From positions 1 through 11,926 of the forward strand of contig CALXGD010000102.1 in the NCBI GenBank assembly GCA_944387745.1: a stretch of DNA of 11,926 bases, in the 5' to 3' direction. The position numbers and the translations under genes are program-made. Positions 1 through 6,985 of the stretch are shown piece by piece. A model generated the notes under the pieces. It saw only the letters and a list, made by a program, of their open reading frames with translations, was not told where the DNA came from and made no database searches. The stretch's first letter is position 1. Each line of letters starts with the position of its first letter. Source of the DNA: an uncultured Oscillospiraceae bacterium. Its GTDB lineage: Bacteria > Bacillota_A > Clostridia > Oscillospirales > Oscillospiraceae.

Positions 1-429
1 GGCCACGGCGAACTCCCCCTCGGGCAGCCGCCTGGCCGCCCGGCGCAGGGCGAACTTGGAGAGGTCCACTCCGGCGGTCTCCGGGGCGCGGCCCGCCTCC
101 GCCAGGGCCCGGTGCACCCCCTGGGTGTAGTACCCCTCCCCACAGCCGCTGTCCAGCAGGGCGGGGGCGGGCAAGTCCGCCGTGTCCCGGAGAACCAGGG
201 CGCACAGGGCCTCCCGCAGGGGGGCGTAGTACCCCTTCTCCAAAAAGGCGGACCGGGCGGCCACCATAGCCTTGTCGTCCCCGGGATTTTTGGAGTGCTT
301 CCGGTTGGCGGGGAGCAGATGGACATATCCGGCGGCGGAGCGGTCAAAGGTGTGGCCACCAGGGCAGGTATAGCTGTGCGCCCCCCGGGTCAGGGGGGCG
401 GCGCACAGGGGACAGCAGAAAAAGCTCAT
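1..429 (-). CDS. rlmA: RlmA-like 23S rRNA (guanine-N1)-methyltransferase, partial (C-terminus outside window)
   Basis: The first 143 residues are present; the rest lies beyond the left edge. RlmA-type enzymes use S-adenosylmethionine to methylate N1 of a guanine in helix 35 of 23S rRNA (G745 or G748). The N-terminus has the family's zinc finger, C6-x2-C9-x12-C22-x3-H26, nearly the same positions as in E. coli RlmA. The family segment with NRKHSKNPGDD follows at about 42-52. The SAM-binding motif I, LLDSGCGEGYY, is at 91-101, and DLSK near 123 fits the acidic residue that ends strand 2. The ATG is at 427-429, with AGGTGA a few bases upstream as a modest ribosome binding site. It is the last minus-strand gene visible after spo0A and the TSCPD gene, with a hairpin between it and the latter. 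Family assignment is firm; whether it modifies G745 or G748 cannot be told from this part. Confidence 0.88.
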   Translation of the reverse strand, partial: MSFFCCPLCAAPLTRGAHSYTCPGGHTFDRSAAGYVHLLPANRKHSKNPGDDKAMVAARSAFLEKGYYAPLREALCALVLRDTADLPAPALLDSGCGEGYYTQGVHRALAEAGRAPETAGVDLSKFALRRAARRLPEGEFAVA

Positions 430-478
430 AATCTCACCTAGTTAAGGAAGGAGCAAGAGGATTGAGAAAAGTAGAGAG

Positions 479-507
479 ATGGGCCGCAGGGGATGACTGC
501 GGCCCAT
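479..507 (-). terminator. Hairpin after the TSCPD gene, probable terminator
   Basis: An 11-bp perfect stem (ATGGGCCGCAG / CTGCGGCCCAT) with a 7-nt loop begins three bases past the TSCPD stop codon. On the minus strand it is followed by CTCTCTACTTTTCTC, a weak U-rich tract, so termination may be partial and rlmA could receive read-through. On the plus strand the hairpin is not directly followed by T residues. Confidence 0.55.
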
Positions 508-509
508 GG

Positions 510-755
510 CTATGCCCTGGTTTTTTTCAGTGCCTGGGCAAGCTGGTCGGGGCAGGAGGTGGACTTTCCGCCGCAGCGGATTCCCTCCAGACGCTGGATA
601 GCCTCCTCCACAGGCATCCCCTGCAGCAGGCGGGAGATCCCCTGGAGATTTCCGTGGCAGCCCCCTGTCACCTGGACGGACTGGATGACGCCGTTCTCTA
701 CCTGGATGGTAAAGGCCCGGGAGCAGACGCCCCGAGGCGTATATTGGATGGTCAT
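510..755 (-). CDS. Small TSCPD-domain protein (TIGR03905-like)
   Basis: An 81-residue protein that ends in the signature TSCPDQLAQAL, which defines the TSCPD domain. The same domain is found at the C-terminus of some class II ribonucleotide reductases; the stand-alone short proteins have no established role. Cysteines occur in VCSRAF (about residue 11), GGCHGN (33), and IRCGGKSTSCPD (about 60 and 66). They could bind a metal, which is inference. The start at 755 is chosen because AAGGAG lies 8 nt upstream. A longer reading to 830 has no ribosome binding site and would run through the promoter. The gene lies downstream of spo0A but has its own promoter and is separated from it by a terminator, so co-regulation with spo0A is not implied. 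Confidence 0.85.
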   Translation of the reverse strand: MTIQYTPRGVCSRAFTIQVENGVIQSVQVTGGCHGNLQGISRLLQGMPVEEAIQRLEGIRCGGKSTSCPDQLAQALKKTRA

Positions 756-801
756 ATGCAATGCTCCTTGATTCAGATAGGCCGATGGTTCGACCTGCCC
801 T

Positions 802-830
802 ATTATAAAAGGAAACCGGTAAAAAAACAA
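802..830 (-). promoter_or_regulatory. Promoter of the TSCPD gene
   Basis: On the minus strand a perfect -10 TATAAT (802-807) is preceded by a 17-bp spacer and a weak -35 TTGTTT (825-830). The -35 lies in the T-tract of the spo0A terminator, so the two elements share bases. The -10 is about 47 bp upstream of the start codon. Confidence 0.6.
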
Positions 831-861
831 GACAGGCCTGGAATTTATGCTCCGGCCTGTC
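823..861 (-). terminator. Intrinsic terminator of spo0A
   Basis: On the minus strand GACAGGCC (854-861) pairs with GGCCTGTC (831-838); the inner GGA/TCC pairs extend the stem past a one-base bulge. TTGTTTTTTT follows directly. It lies about 85 nt after the spo0A stop codon. Confidence 0.85.
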
Positions 862-947
862 CTTAGAAAGCTGTGTACAAAGTATCCTCTTTTCTGTTGT
901 GCCGGCCTACGTTGGAAGGGCCGACGGGGAAATGCTGTGAAGGGGTG

Positions 948-1709
948 TTATACCTCCCGCTGCTGAAGCTGAAGCCGGTCGGCGATCATGGCGATAAACT
1001 CACTGTTGGTGGGCTTTCCCTTGACGTTGGACACGGTGTAGCCGAAGTATTTCTGTAGGGTCTCCAGGTCACCCCGGTCCCAGGCCACCTCAATGGCATG
1101 GCGGATGGCCCGCTCCACCCGGGAAGCGGTGGTGCCGAAGCGCTTGGCTACCTCTGGGTAGAGAACCTTGGTTACGGCGTTGATGACCTCCATGTCGTTG
1201 ACGGCGATCAAAATGGCCTCCCGCAGGTACTGGTAGCCCTTGATGTGAGCAGGGACGCCCACCTCGTGGATAATGGAGGTGACTCTGGTCTCCAGATTGT
1301 AGGTGCGGGTTTTGTCAGCTTCCATCTCATCCAGAGAGATCAGCTGGCGGATGCGGGTACAGATGGTGCTGAATTTGCAGGGCTTGACCATGAAATGGTC
1401 GGCTCCATTCACGGCAGCCAGCTCCGCCACGGCGCCGTAGACGTAGCTGGACAGCACCAAAATGCGGGGGCGGGGCTCCTGCTGTAATTCCTTCAGCTGT
1501 TCCAGCACCTCAATTCCGTCCATGCCGGACAGGACCAGTTCCATGATAATGGCGTCGGGGTGGAGGGTCCGGGCCATTTCCACCAGCTGAGGTCCGCTGC
1601 CCGTCTCCCCCGCCACCTCAAAGTCCGCCTCGTTCTGCAGGGCCTCCACCAGGTGGTGCCTCAGATCCTCGCTGGGGTCAGCTACCAGCAATTTTTTGAC
1701 ATGCTCCAT
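948..1709 (-). CDS. spo0A: Spo0A sporulation response regulator with a non-canonical receiver (Glu at the phospho-acceptor site)
   Basis: A 253-residue master regulator of entry into sporulation, in the family's usual length range (B. subtilis 267). The C-terminal DNA-binding domain, about 138-250, is strongly conserved: [17 protein letters not shown] (143-159), [11 protein letters not shown] (181-191), and the recognition region [18 protein letters not shown] (193-210), then [10 protein letters not shown] (232-241). The N-terminal receiver (about 1-125) keeps D11, a Ser in place of the switch Thr (S87) and the conserved Lys (K109). However, aligned with B. subtilis, the phosphorylated D56 corresponds to E57 ([15 protein letters not shown] codon at 1539-1541), and the second acidic-pocket Asp is P12. 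The start has AAGGAGGAG 7 nt upstream. spoIVB, often the upstream neighbour in Clostridia, is absent here. A Spo0A box upstream suggests autoregulation. Identity is certain; the effect of the receiver changes is inference. Confidence 0.97.
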   Translation of the reverse strand: MEHVKKLLVADPSEDLRHHLVEALQNEADFEVAGETGSGPQLVEMARTLHPDAIIMELVLSGMDGIEVLEQLKELQQEPRPRILVLSSYVYGAVAELAAVNGADHFMVKPCKFSTICTRIRQLISLDEMEADKTRTYNLETRVTSIIHEVGVPAHIKGYQYLREAILIAVNDMEVINAVTKVLYPEVAKRFGTTASRVERAIRHAIEVAWDRGDLETLQKYFGYTVSNVKGKPTNSEFIAMIADRLQLQQREV

Positions 1710-1835
1710 TGGAAATCTCCTCCTTGAAAAAATAATCGACTGGTCAGGCAGACCGCAGCTGCCTCAACCAAATAAAATGTATCATAATCAGACAGGATGC
1801 GCAAGGTATAATTTACAAAAAATGGAATATAACTT

Positions 1836-1842
1836 TTCGACA
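1836..1842 (-). promoter_or_regulatory. Spo0A box (0A box) upstream of spo0A
   Basis: The minus strand reads TGTCGAA, an exact match to the core 0A box bound by Spo0A, in the context TATGTCGAAAAG. It lies 127 bp upstream of the spo0A start codon in an AT-rich stretch with several TATATT-like elements, which fits control of spo0A by its own product. I could not place a confident sigma-A or sigma-H promoter around it. It is also 180 bp upstream of the divergent trp promoter. Confidence 0.6.
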
Positions 1843-1861
1843 TAATATAACATAAATTTAC

Positions 1862-2021
1862 ATTTTAAAGGAGAAAAAGCAAAAAGGCTGAAAGTGGAGC
1901 AGGTACAGGACGGAGTTCGACTTCTTTCTGTCGGCAATGCCGGCAAAAGCCGGAGGATGTCCCCGAGAGCGGCGGCCGGGAGCCGGCGTCTCTGCCGCTG
2001 AAAAGTGGGACAAGAAGGGGG
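1862..2021. other. Unassigned GC-rich spacer between the Spo0A box and the trp promoter
   Basis: A 160-bp stretch that is far more GC-rich than the AT-rich spo0A upstream sequence beside it. It contains several GC-rich self-complementary segments (for example GCCGG-CAAAA-CCGG around 1942-1955, and GCGGC with GCCGC around 1970-1999). No convincing ORF, promoter or known RNA motif was recognised in it on either strand. Confidence 0.35.
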
Positions 2022-2050
2022 TTGACAGGAGGGAAAAAATCAGGTAAGAT
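2022..2050 (+). promoter_or_regulatory. Promoter of the trp operon leader
   Basis: A consensus -35 TTGACA (2022-2027), a 17-bp spacer and -10 TAAGAT (2045-2050) predict transcription starting near 2057, just before the T-box leader. No Trp repressor operator is evident, so control appears to be mainly by the leader RNA. Confidence 0.85.
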
Positions 2051-2056
2051 ACAAAA

Positions 2057-2351
2057 AACCAAACAGCATAAACCGATGATGTGAAGATAACGTCTGCTGT
2101 GCACGCACAGAGAGTCCGGGGGGCTGTGAGCCGGATCGAACGCAGGCAGGCAAATGGATCACGGAGGGCGCGGTCAAAGGTCTGAGTGAAAAGGGCTGAG
2201 TATTCCGCGACGTGGGGGCATACGTCAGTTGCCGGGAGTATGCTGGTACTCCGCAGAGGGCACGGCTGACCGCAGCTGTGAAGCAAGGTGGCACCGCGAG
2301 TGTAGAGTTCTACGCCCGTCCTTGACAAAACTGTCAGGGGTGGGCGTTTTT
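2057..2351 (+). promoter_or_regulatory. Tryptophan T-box riboswitch leader of the trp operon
   Basis: T-box leaders bind a specific tRNA; when it is uncharged, an antiterminator forms and the downstream genes are transcribed. The signature AAGGTGGCACCGCG is at 2285-2298. Stem I is visible at about 2078-2165: GTCTGC pairs with GCAGGC below an AGAGA motif (2110-2114) and a hairpin arm built on GGGCTGTGAGCC. The specifier loop right side reads CAAATGGATC, giving the specifier UGG at 2155-2157, the Trp codon, followed by the usual purine. GAGTGAAAAGGG (about 2184-2195) resembles the conserved region after Stem I. CAAGG (2284-2288) can pair with CCTTG (2319-2323) to form the antiterminator, competing with the terminator. 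The Trp specifier agrees with the trp genes downstream. Confidence 0.93.
2313..2351 (+). terminator. T-box regulatory terminator
   Basis: A continuous 15-bp stem, CGCCCGTCCTTGACA with TGTCAGGGGTGGGCG (three G-U pairs), closes on an AAAC loop and is followed by TTTTT (2347-2351). Its 5' arm includes the bases the antiterminator uses, so the two structures exclude each other. It ends about 60 nt before trpD. Confidence 0.9.
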
Positions 2352-2411
2352 GTATATGCTCTCCCTGTTCCGCCCCAGGAAAGCGAACTTATTTTTAGGA
2401 GGGAATGTCAT

Positions 2412-3425
2412 ATGATTCGTGAGGCCATTGTACAGCTCGCCCGGAAGCAGGACCTGGACTACACCACCGCCGCCGCCGTGATGGATGAGATCATGGGCGG
2501 GCAGGCCAGCCAGATCCAGATGTCCGCCTTTCTCACTGCTCTGGCTATGAAGGGGGAGACCATTGACGAGATCACCGCCTGTGCCGCCTCTATGCGCGCC
2601 CACTGCGTCCGGCTCCTTCACGATGTGGACGCCCTGGAGATCGTTGGCACCGGGGGCGACGGGGCCAACTCCTTCAACATCTCCACCACCGCCGCCTTTG
2701 TGATTGCGGCGGGAGGCGTGCCGGTGGCCAAGCACGGCAACCGGGCTGCCTCCTCCAAAAGCGGGGCGGCAGACGTACTGGAGGCCCTGGGGATGGATAT
2801 CACCCTCTCCCTAGAGGAGAGTGCCCGGCTGCTGCGGGAGCACGGCTTCTGCTTTCTGTTTGCCCAAAACTACCACATCTCCATGAAGTATGTGGCCCCG
2901 GTGCGCAGGGAGCTGGCGATTCGGACAGTATTCAACATCCTGGGTCCCCTTACCAACCCCGCCGGAGCCAACCGGGAGCTGATGGGGGTGTACGACCAGG
3001 CGCTGGTGGAGCCCCTGGCCCAAGTGATGGGGCGGCTGGGGGTGACCCGGGGCATGGTGGTCTACGGCCAGGACAATCTGGATGAGATCTCCATGTCAGC
3101 TCCCACCAGTGTGTGTGAGATCCGGGACGGCTGGTTCCAGTCCTATGAGATTACGCCGGAGCAGTTCGGCTACTCCCGCTGTGAGAAGAGCGAGCTGACA
3201 GGCGGCTCCCCGGAGGAGAACGCGGCCATCACCCGGGACATTTTGGCCGGCCGGGAGCGGGGGCCCAAGCGCCAGGCTGTGTGTCTCAACGCAGGGGCCG
3301 CCCTGTACATCGGCGGCCAGGCGGATTCCCTGGCCGCCGGGGTGGGTCGGGCGGAGGAGCTGATCGACTCCGGAGTGGCCCAGAGAAAGCTGGAGGAGAT
3401 CCTCCGGCTGTGCCCCAGGGGGTGA
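2412..3425 (+). CDS. trpD: Anthranilate phosphoribosyltransferase TrpD
   Basis: A 337-residue cytoplasmic enzyme that transfers phosphoribose from PRPP to anthranilate, the second step of tryptophan synthesis. Family motifs are intact: [14 protein letters not shown] at 79-92 for PRPP binding, KHGNRAASS at 106-114, and the metal-binding DE pair in [14 protein letters not shown] near 220. Length is normal. The ATG at 2412 is chosen because AGGAGGG lies about 8 nt upstream; the frame stays open back to 2229 but that part overlaps the T-box and its terminator. It is a stand-alone TrpD, with no TrpG glutaminase domain fused to the N-terminus. It is the first gene of the T-box controlled operon. 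The usual preceding trpE and trpG are missing, so anthranilate must come from elsewhere. Confidence 0.97.
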   Translation: MIREAIVQLARKQDLDYTTAAAVMDEIMGGQASQIQMSAFLTALAMKGETIDEITACAASMRAHCVRLLHDVDALEIVGTGGDGANSFNISTTAAFVIAAGGVPVAKHGNRAASSKSGAADVLEALGMDITLSLEESARLLREHGFCFLFAQNYHISMKYVAPVRRELAIRTVFNILGPLTNPAGANRELMGVYDQALVEPLAQVMGRLGVTRGMVVYGQDNLDEISMSAPTSVCEIRDGWFQSYEITPEQFGYSRCEKSELTGGSPEENAAITRDILAGRERGPKRQAVCLNAGAALYIGGQADSLAAGVGRAEELIDSGVAQRKLEEILRLCPRG

Positions 3426-3429
3426 GGCT

Positions 3430-4227
3430 ATGGCAGAAACCATCCTAGAGGCCATCGCCGCCCACGCCCGGCGGCGGGTGGCTGCGGACCGGGTAGAGCG
3501 CCCTTTGGAGGAGCTGCGGGAGCAGTGCAGTGCCCTGGGGCGGGGCCAGGGGCGGGAGCACTTCCAGGCCGCCCTGGAAAAGCCGGAGCTCTCATTTATC
3601 TGCGAGGTGAAGAGGGCCTCCCCCTCCAAGGGGCTCATCGCCAAGGATTTTCCTTATCTGGAGATTGCAGAGGACTATAAGGCCGCCGGGGCGGACGCTA
3701 TCTCCTGTCTGACAGAGCCCAAGTGGTTTCTGGGCTCCGACCAGATTTTTCGGGAGATTCGGGAGGTGGTGGACACCCCAATGCTGCGCAAGGACTTCAC
3801 GGTGGACGAGTACCAGCTCTATCAGGCCAGACTGCTGGGGGCGGACTGTGTGCTGCTGATCTGTGCCCTTCTGGACACCAGAACCCTGGAGCAGTATTTG
3901 AGTATCTGCGAGGATTTGGGCCTGTCCGCCCTGGTGGAGGCCCACGACGAGAAGGAGATCTCCTCTGCTGTGGACGCCGGGGCCGCAATCATCGGGGTGA
4001 ACAACCGGAATTTGAAGGACTTCTCAGTAAATTTGAACAACGCCGCCCGGCTGCGGGACCAGATCCCCCCGGGGGTGCTGTATGTGGCGGAGAGCGGCAT
4101 CAGCCGGCCCGAGGACGCGGCGGCGGTGCGGGCTATGGGGGCGGACGGAGTGCTCATCGGAGAGGCCCTTATGCGTGCCGGGGACAGGAGGGCCAGTCTG
4201 AGGGCCTTCCGGGAGGCGGCCAGATGA
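3430..4227 (+). CDS. trpC: Indole-3-glycerol phosphate synthase TrpC
   Basis: A 265-residue TIM-barrel enzyme that closes the indole ring by converting CdRP to indole-3-glycerol phosphate. The catalytic set is visible: E59 and K61 in CEVKRASPSKG, K121 in LRKDF, E170 in LVEAH, N191 in GVNNRNL, and the Glu and Ser of VAESGI near 220. The phosphate-binding GVLIGEALM is close to the C-terminus. It is a single-domain TrpC, not a TrpC-TrpF fusion. The start codon follows the trpD stop by 4 nt, with AGGGGGTGA as ribosome binding site, which suggests translational coupling. Confidence 0.97.
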   Translation: MAETILEAIAAHARRRVAADRVERPLEELREQCSALGRGQGREHFQAALEKPELSFICEVKRASPSKGLIAKDFPYLEIAEDYKAAGADAISCLTEPKWFLGSDQIFREIREVVDTPMLRKDFTVDEYQLYQARLLGADCVLLICALLDTRTLEQYLSICEDLGLSALVEAHDEKEISSAVDAGAAIIGVNNRNLKDFSVNLNNAARLRDQIPPGVLYVAESGISRPEDAAAVRAMGADGVLIGEALMRAGDRRASLRAFREAAR

Positions 4228-4829
4228 CCCGCATCAAGATCTGCGGTCTGAGTCGCCCCCAGGACGTGGAGGCGGTGAATCAGGCGGGGCCCGACTGGTG
4301 CGGCTTTGTAATCGACGTCCCTGGAAGCCGCCGGAGTATTTCTGTGGAGCAGCTGGCTATCCTCCGCTCCAAGCTGCGCCCGGAGGTCCTACCTGTGGGT
4401 GTATTTGTAGATTCCCCGCCGGAGCTGGTGACACAGCTCCTGAATTGTGGTATGATTGCCGCAGCGCAGCTCCACGGAGGCGAGGATGAGGCCTATGTCC
4501 GCCACCTGCGGGCTCTGGCTCCGGGGAAAGAGATCTGGAGGGCTTTTCCAGTGCGCGGTCCCGCCGATCTGGAGCGGGCTGCCAATTTTCCGGCGGACCG
4601 CATCCTGCTGGACAGCGGCCAGGGGACCGGCAGGACCTTCGACTGGTCCCTGTTGAAAAACTTTCCCCGGCCCTATCTGCTGGCGGGGGGACTGAACCCG
4701 GGCAATCTGAAAGATGCCATCCGCACCCTGCGCCCCTTTGGAGTGGACCTATCCAGCGGGGTGGAGACGGACGGCACAAAAGACAGCGATAAAATACAGG
4801 CGGCGGTGGCCGCTGTGAGAGAGGAATGA
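4224..4829 (+). CDS. trpF: Phosphoribosylanthranilate isomerase TrpF
   Basis: A 201-residue TIM-barrel isomerase that converts phosphoribosylanthranilate to CdRP, the step between TrpD and TrpC. The general base C7 is in KICGL, and the general acid is D130 in [15 protein letters not shown] at 82-85 and the phosphate-binding LAGGLNP and DLSSGVE segments near the C-terminus fit the family. The start is the ATG that overlaps the trpC stop (ATGA, 4224-4227), with GGGAGG about 8 nt upstream. The frame is open far upstream, but that part only repeats trpC in another frame. Length is normal for TrpF. Confidence 0.96.
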   Translation: MTRIKICGLSRPQDVEAVNQAGPDWCGFVIDVPGSRRSISVEQLAILRSKLRPEVLPVGVFVDSPPELVTQLLNCGMIAAAQLHGGEDEAYVRHLRALAPGKEIWRAFPVRGPADLERAANFPADRILLDSGQGTGRTFDWSLLKNFPRPYLLAGGLNPGNLKDAIRTLRPFGVDLSSGVETDGTKDSDKIQAAVAAVREE

Positions 4830-4833
4830 GACT

Positions 4834-6018
4834 ATGTCCAAAGGACGATTCGGCATCCACGGGGGACAGTATATCCCGGAGACGCTGATGAACGCAGTGA
4901 ATGAACTGGAGGCGGCCTATAATCACTATAAGGCGGATCCGGAGTTCCAGCGGGAGCTCAAGGAGCTGTTGAACGAGTACGCGGGCCGGCCCTCCCGCCT
5001 GTACTTTGCCCGCCGCATGACGGAGGACCTGGGGGGAGCGAAGATCTACCTGAAGCGGGAGGATCTGAACCACACCGGGGCCCACAAGATCAACAACGTG
5101 CTGGGACAGGCGCTGCTGGCGAAAAAGATGGGTAAGACCCGGCTCATTGCTGAGACGGGCGCCGGCCAGCACGGGGTGGCCACCGCTACGGCGGCCGCCC
5201 TGTTCGGCATGGAGTGCGTGGTCTTTATGGGAGAGGAGGACACCCGGCGGCAGGCATTAAACGTATATAAAATGCGTTTGCTGGGGGCCCAGGTGGTGCC
5301 GGTGACCTCCGGAACCGCCACATTGAAGGACGCCTGCTCCGCCGCCTTCCGGGAGTGGACCACCCGCATTGATGACACCCACTACTGTCTGGGCTCCGTG
5401 ATGGGCCCCCACCCCTTCCCCACCATGGTGCGGGATTTTCAGGCTGTGATTTCCAAGGAGATCAAGGAGCAGCTTCAGGAGAGGGAGGGAAAGCTCCCTG
5501 ATGCGGTGCTGGCCTGTGTGGGAGGCGGTTCCAACGCCATCGGCGCCTTCTATCATTTCATACAGGACCCCTCTGTGCGGCTCATCGGCTGTGAGGCGGC
5601 GGGCAGAGGGGCGGACACACCGGACACGGCGGCCACCATCGCCACCGGGAAGCTGGGGATTTTCCACGGCATGAAGTCCTACTTCTGCCAGGACCAGTAC
5701 GGCCAGATTGCCCCGGTCTACTCCATCTCCGCCGGTTTGGACTATCCGGGCATCGGCCCGGAGCACGCCATGCTTCACGACTCCGGACGGGCGGAGTATG
5801 TGGCCGTCACCGATGAGCAGGCGGTGCGGGCTTTCGAGTACCTCAGCCGCCTGGAGGGGATCATTCCTGCCATTGAGTCGGCCCATGCGGTGGCCCATGC
5901 CATGGAGATGGCTCCCACCATGGGGAAGGAACAGATCATTGTCGTCAATATTTCCGGTCGGGGGGACAAGGACTGTGTCTCCATTGCCCGGTATCGAGGG
6001 GAGGAGCTTTCTGAATGA
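4834..6018 (+). CDS. trpB: Tryptophan synthase beta chain TrpB
   Basis: A 394-residue PLP enzyme that joins indole and L-serine to make tryptophan, working as an alpha2-beta2 complex with TrpA. The PLP Schiff-base lysine is K85 in [11 protein letters not shown]107 in [10 protein letters not shown] is the catalytic glutamate, and GGGSNA (230-235) binds the PLP phosphate. S374 in SGRGDKD corresponds to the serine that contacts the pyridine nitrogen. The start, [18 protein letters not shown], is typical of the main TrpB1 class. The gene begins 4 nt after trpF with a GAGAGGAATGAG ribosome binding region, and its stop overlaps the trpA start. Confidence 0.98.
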   Translation: MSKGRFGIHGGQYIPETLMNAVNELEAAYNHYKADPEFQRELKELLNEYAGRPSRLYFARRMTEDLGGAKIYLKREDLNHTGAHKINNVLGQALLAKKMGKTRLIAETGAGQHGVATATAAALFGMECVVFMGEEDTRRQALNVYKMRLLGAQVVPVTSGTATLKDACSAAFREWTTRIDDTHYCLGSVMGPHPFPTMVRDFQAVISKEIKEQLQEREGKLPDAVLACVGGGSNAIGAFYHFIQDPSVRLIGCEAAGRGADTPDTAATIATGKLGIFHGMKSYFCQDQYGQIAPVYSISAGLDYPGIGPEHAMLHDSGRAEYVAVTDEQAVRAFEYLSRLEGIIPAIESAHAVAHAMEMAPTMGKEQIIVVNISGRGDKDCVSIARYRGEELSE

Positions 6019-6797
6019 GCCGTATTTCTCAAGCCTTTGCCCATGGCAAGGCCTTTATTCCCTTTCTCACCTGCGGGGACCCGGATTTAGAGACCACTGA
6101 GGCGGCGGTCCGGGCCCTGGCCCAGGCGGGGGCCGATCTCATTGAGTTGGGGATCCCCTTCTCTGACCCAACTGCGGAGGGGCCGGTGATCCAGGCGGCC
6201 AGCGCCCGCGCTCTGGCCGCCGGCACCACCACGGACAAGGTGCTTGACCTGGTCCGCCGGCTGCGGAGAGAGGTGGACACTCCCATGGTGTTTATGACCT
6301 ATGCCAATGTGGTGTTCTCCTATGGTACGGAGCGGTTCCTGTCCGCAGCGGCGGAGGCGGGTGTGGACGGGCTCATCCTCCCTGACGTGCCCTATGAGGA
6401 GAAGGAGGAGTTTGCTCCTGTGTGCCGGAATTACGGCCTGACGCTCATCTCCCTCATCGCTCCCACCTCAGAGGGGCGGATCGCCATGATCGCGCGGGAG
6501 GCAGAGGGCTTTTTGTACTGCGTGTCCTCTCTTGGAGTGACCGGGACGCGGAAGGAGATCGCCACTGATGTGGGGCGCATGGTGGCTCAGGCCAAGGCTG
6601 CCAACCCCGCACTGCCCTGTGCGGTGGGGTTTGGAGTCTCTACGCCGGAGCAGGCGGCGGCCATGGCCCGGGTGTCCGACGGAGTCATTGTAGGCTCGGC
6701 CATTGTAGAGCTGGCGGCCCAGTATGGCCGGGAGGCGGTGTCCCAAATCCGAGACTATGCGGCTGCAATGAAGGCGGCTGTCTCAGGAGTTTCTTAA
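6015..6797 (+). CDS. trpA: Tryptophan synthase alpha chain TrpA
   Basis: A 260-residue TIM-barrel subunit that cleaves indole-3-glycerol phosphate and channels indole to TrpB. E44 in [10 protein letters not shown] matches catalytic E49 of E. coli. The second catalytic residue, D60 in E. coli (SDPLADGP), is replaced by E55 in SDPTAEGP; I believe this form occurs in other Clostridia, but have not checked. FLTCGDPD (17-24), [14 protein letters not shown] and the phosphate-binding GFGVSTPEQ and GSAIVE are all present. The ATG overlaps the trpB stop (ATGA), and GAGGAG lies 8 nt upstream, so translation is coupled to trpB, as expected for 1:1 subunits. It is the last gene of the operon; a terminator follows 87 nt later. 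Confidence 0.96.
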   Translation: MSRISQAFAHGKAFIPFLTCGDPDLETTEAAVRALAQAGADLIELGIPFSDPTAEGPVIQAASARALAAGTTTDKVLDLVRRLRREVDTPMVFMTYANVVFSYGTERFLSAAAEAGVDGLILPDVPYEEKEEFAPVCRNYGLTLISLIAPTSEGRIAMIAREAEGFLYCVSSLGVTGTRKEIATDVGRMVAQAKAANPALPCAVGFGVSTPEQAAAMARVSDGVIVGSAIVELAAQYGREAVSQIRDYAAAMKAAVSGVS

Positions 6798-6884
6798 AGG
6801 CTGGGATTTCATGCCGCAGACCGGATCCCAATCGGGGCGGGAGTGTCAAAATCTACTGCCTTGGTACAAAACACGTGATATTAT

Positions 6885-6920
6885 GCAGAAAAACAGCCGC
6901 TTCTGCGGCTGTTTTTCTGC
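6885..6920. terminator. Bidirectional terminator between trpA and the threonine aldolase gene
   Basis: A perfect 16-bp inverted repeat, GCAGAAAAACAGCCGC with its complement, surrounds a TTCT loop. The A5 on one arm and T5 on the other give each strand a GC-rich stem ending in a U-tract. It therefore serves trpA (stop at 6797) and the convergent gene ending at 6986. Confidence 0.9.
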
Positions 6921-6985
6921 AGGTGAGGCGATGGCAGCAGTTAAACTGCGGGGCAAAAGAGGCCGGGGGAGGGCAATTTTTGGGA

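Noticed and set aside
901..925. Hairpin GCCGGCC / GGCCGAC just after spo0A
   Set aside because: It has no U-tract on either strand; the true spo0A terminator lies further on at 823-861.
1894..2001. Possible short GTG-start ORF of about 35 codons in the gap before the trp promoter
   Set aside because: The nearest AAAGGAG is about 20 bases upstream, too far; the product is Arg-rich with no hydrophobic or known leader features.
1858..2328. Minus-strand ORF of 156 codons between spo0A and trpD
   Set aside because: It runs antisense through the trp promoter and T-box leader, has no ribosome binding site, and its product resembles no family I know.
2229..2411. 61-residue N-terminal extension of TrpD
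   Set aside because: It would be coded by the T-box sequence and its terminator; the start at 2412 has a strong ribosome binding site and gives normal TrpD length.
3723..4223. 167-residue N-terminal extension of TrpF in the same open frame
   Set aside because: It is a Gly/Pro/Arg-rich shadow of trpC; the KICGL catalytic motif follows directly after the ATG at 4224.
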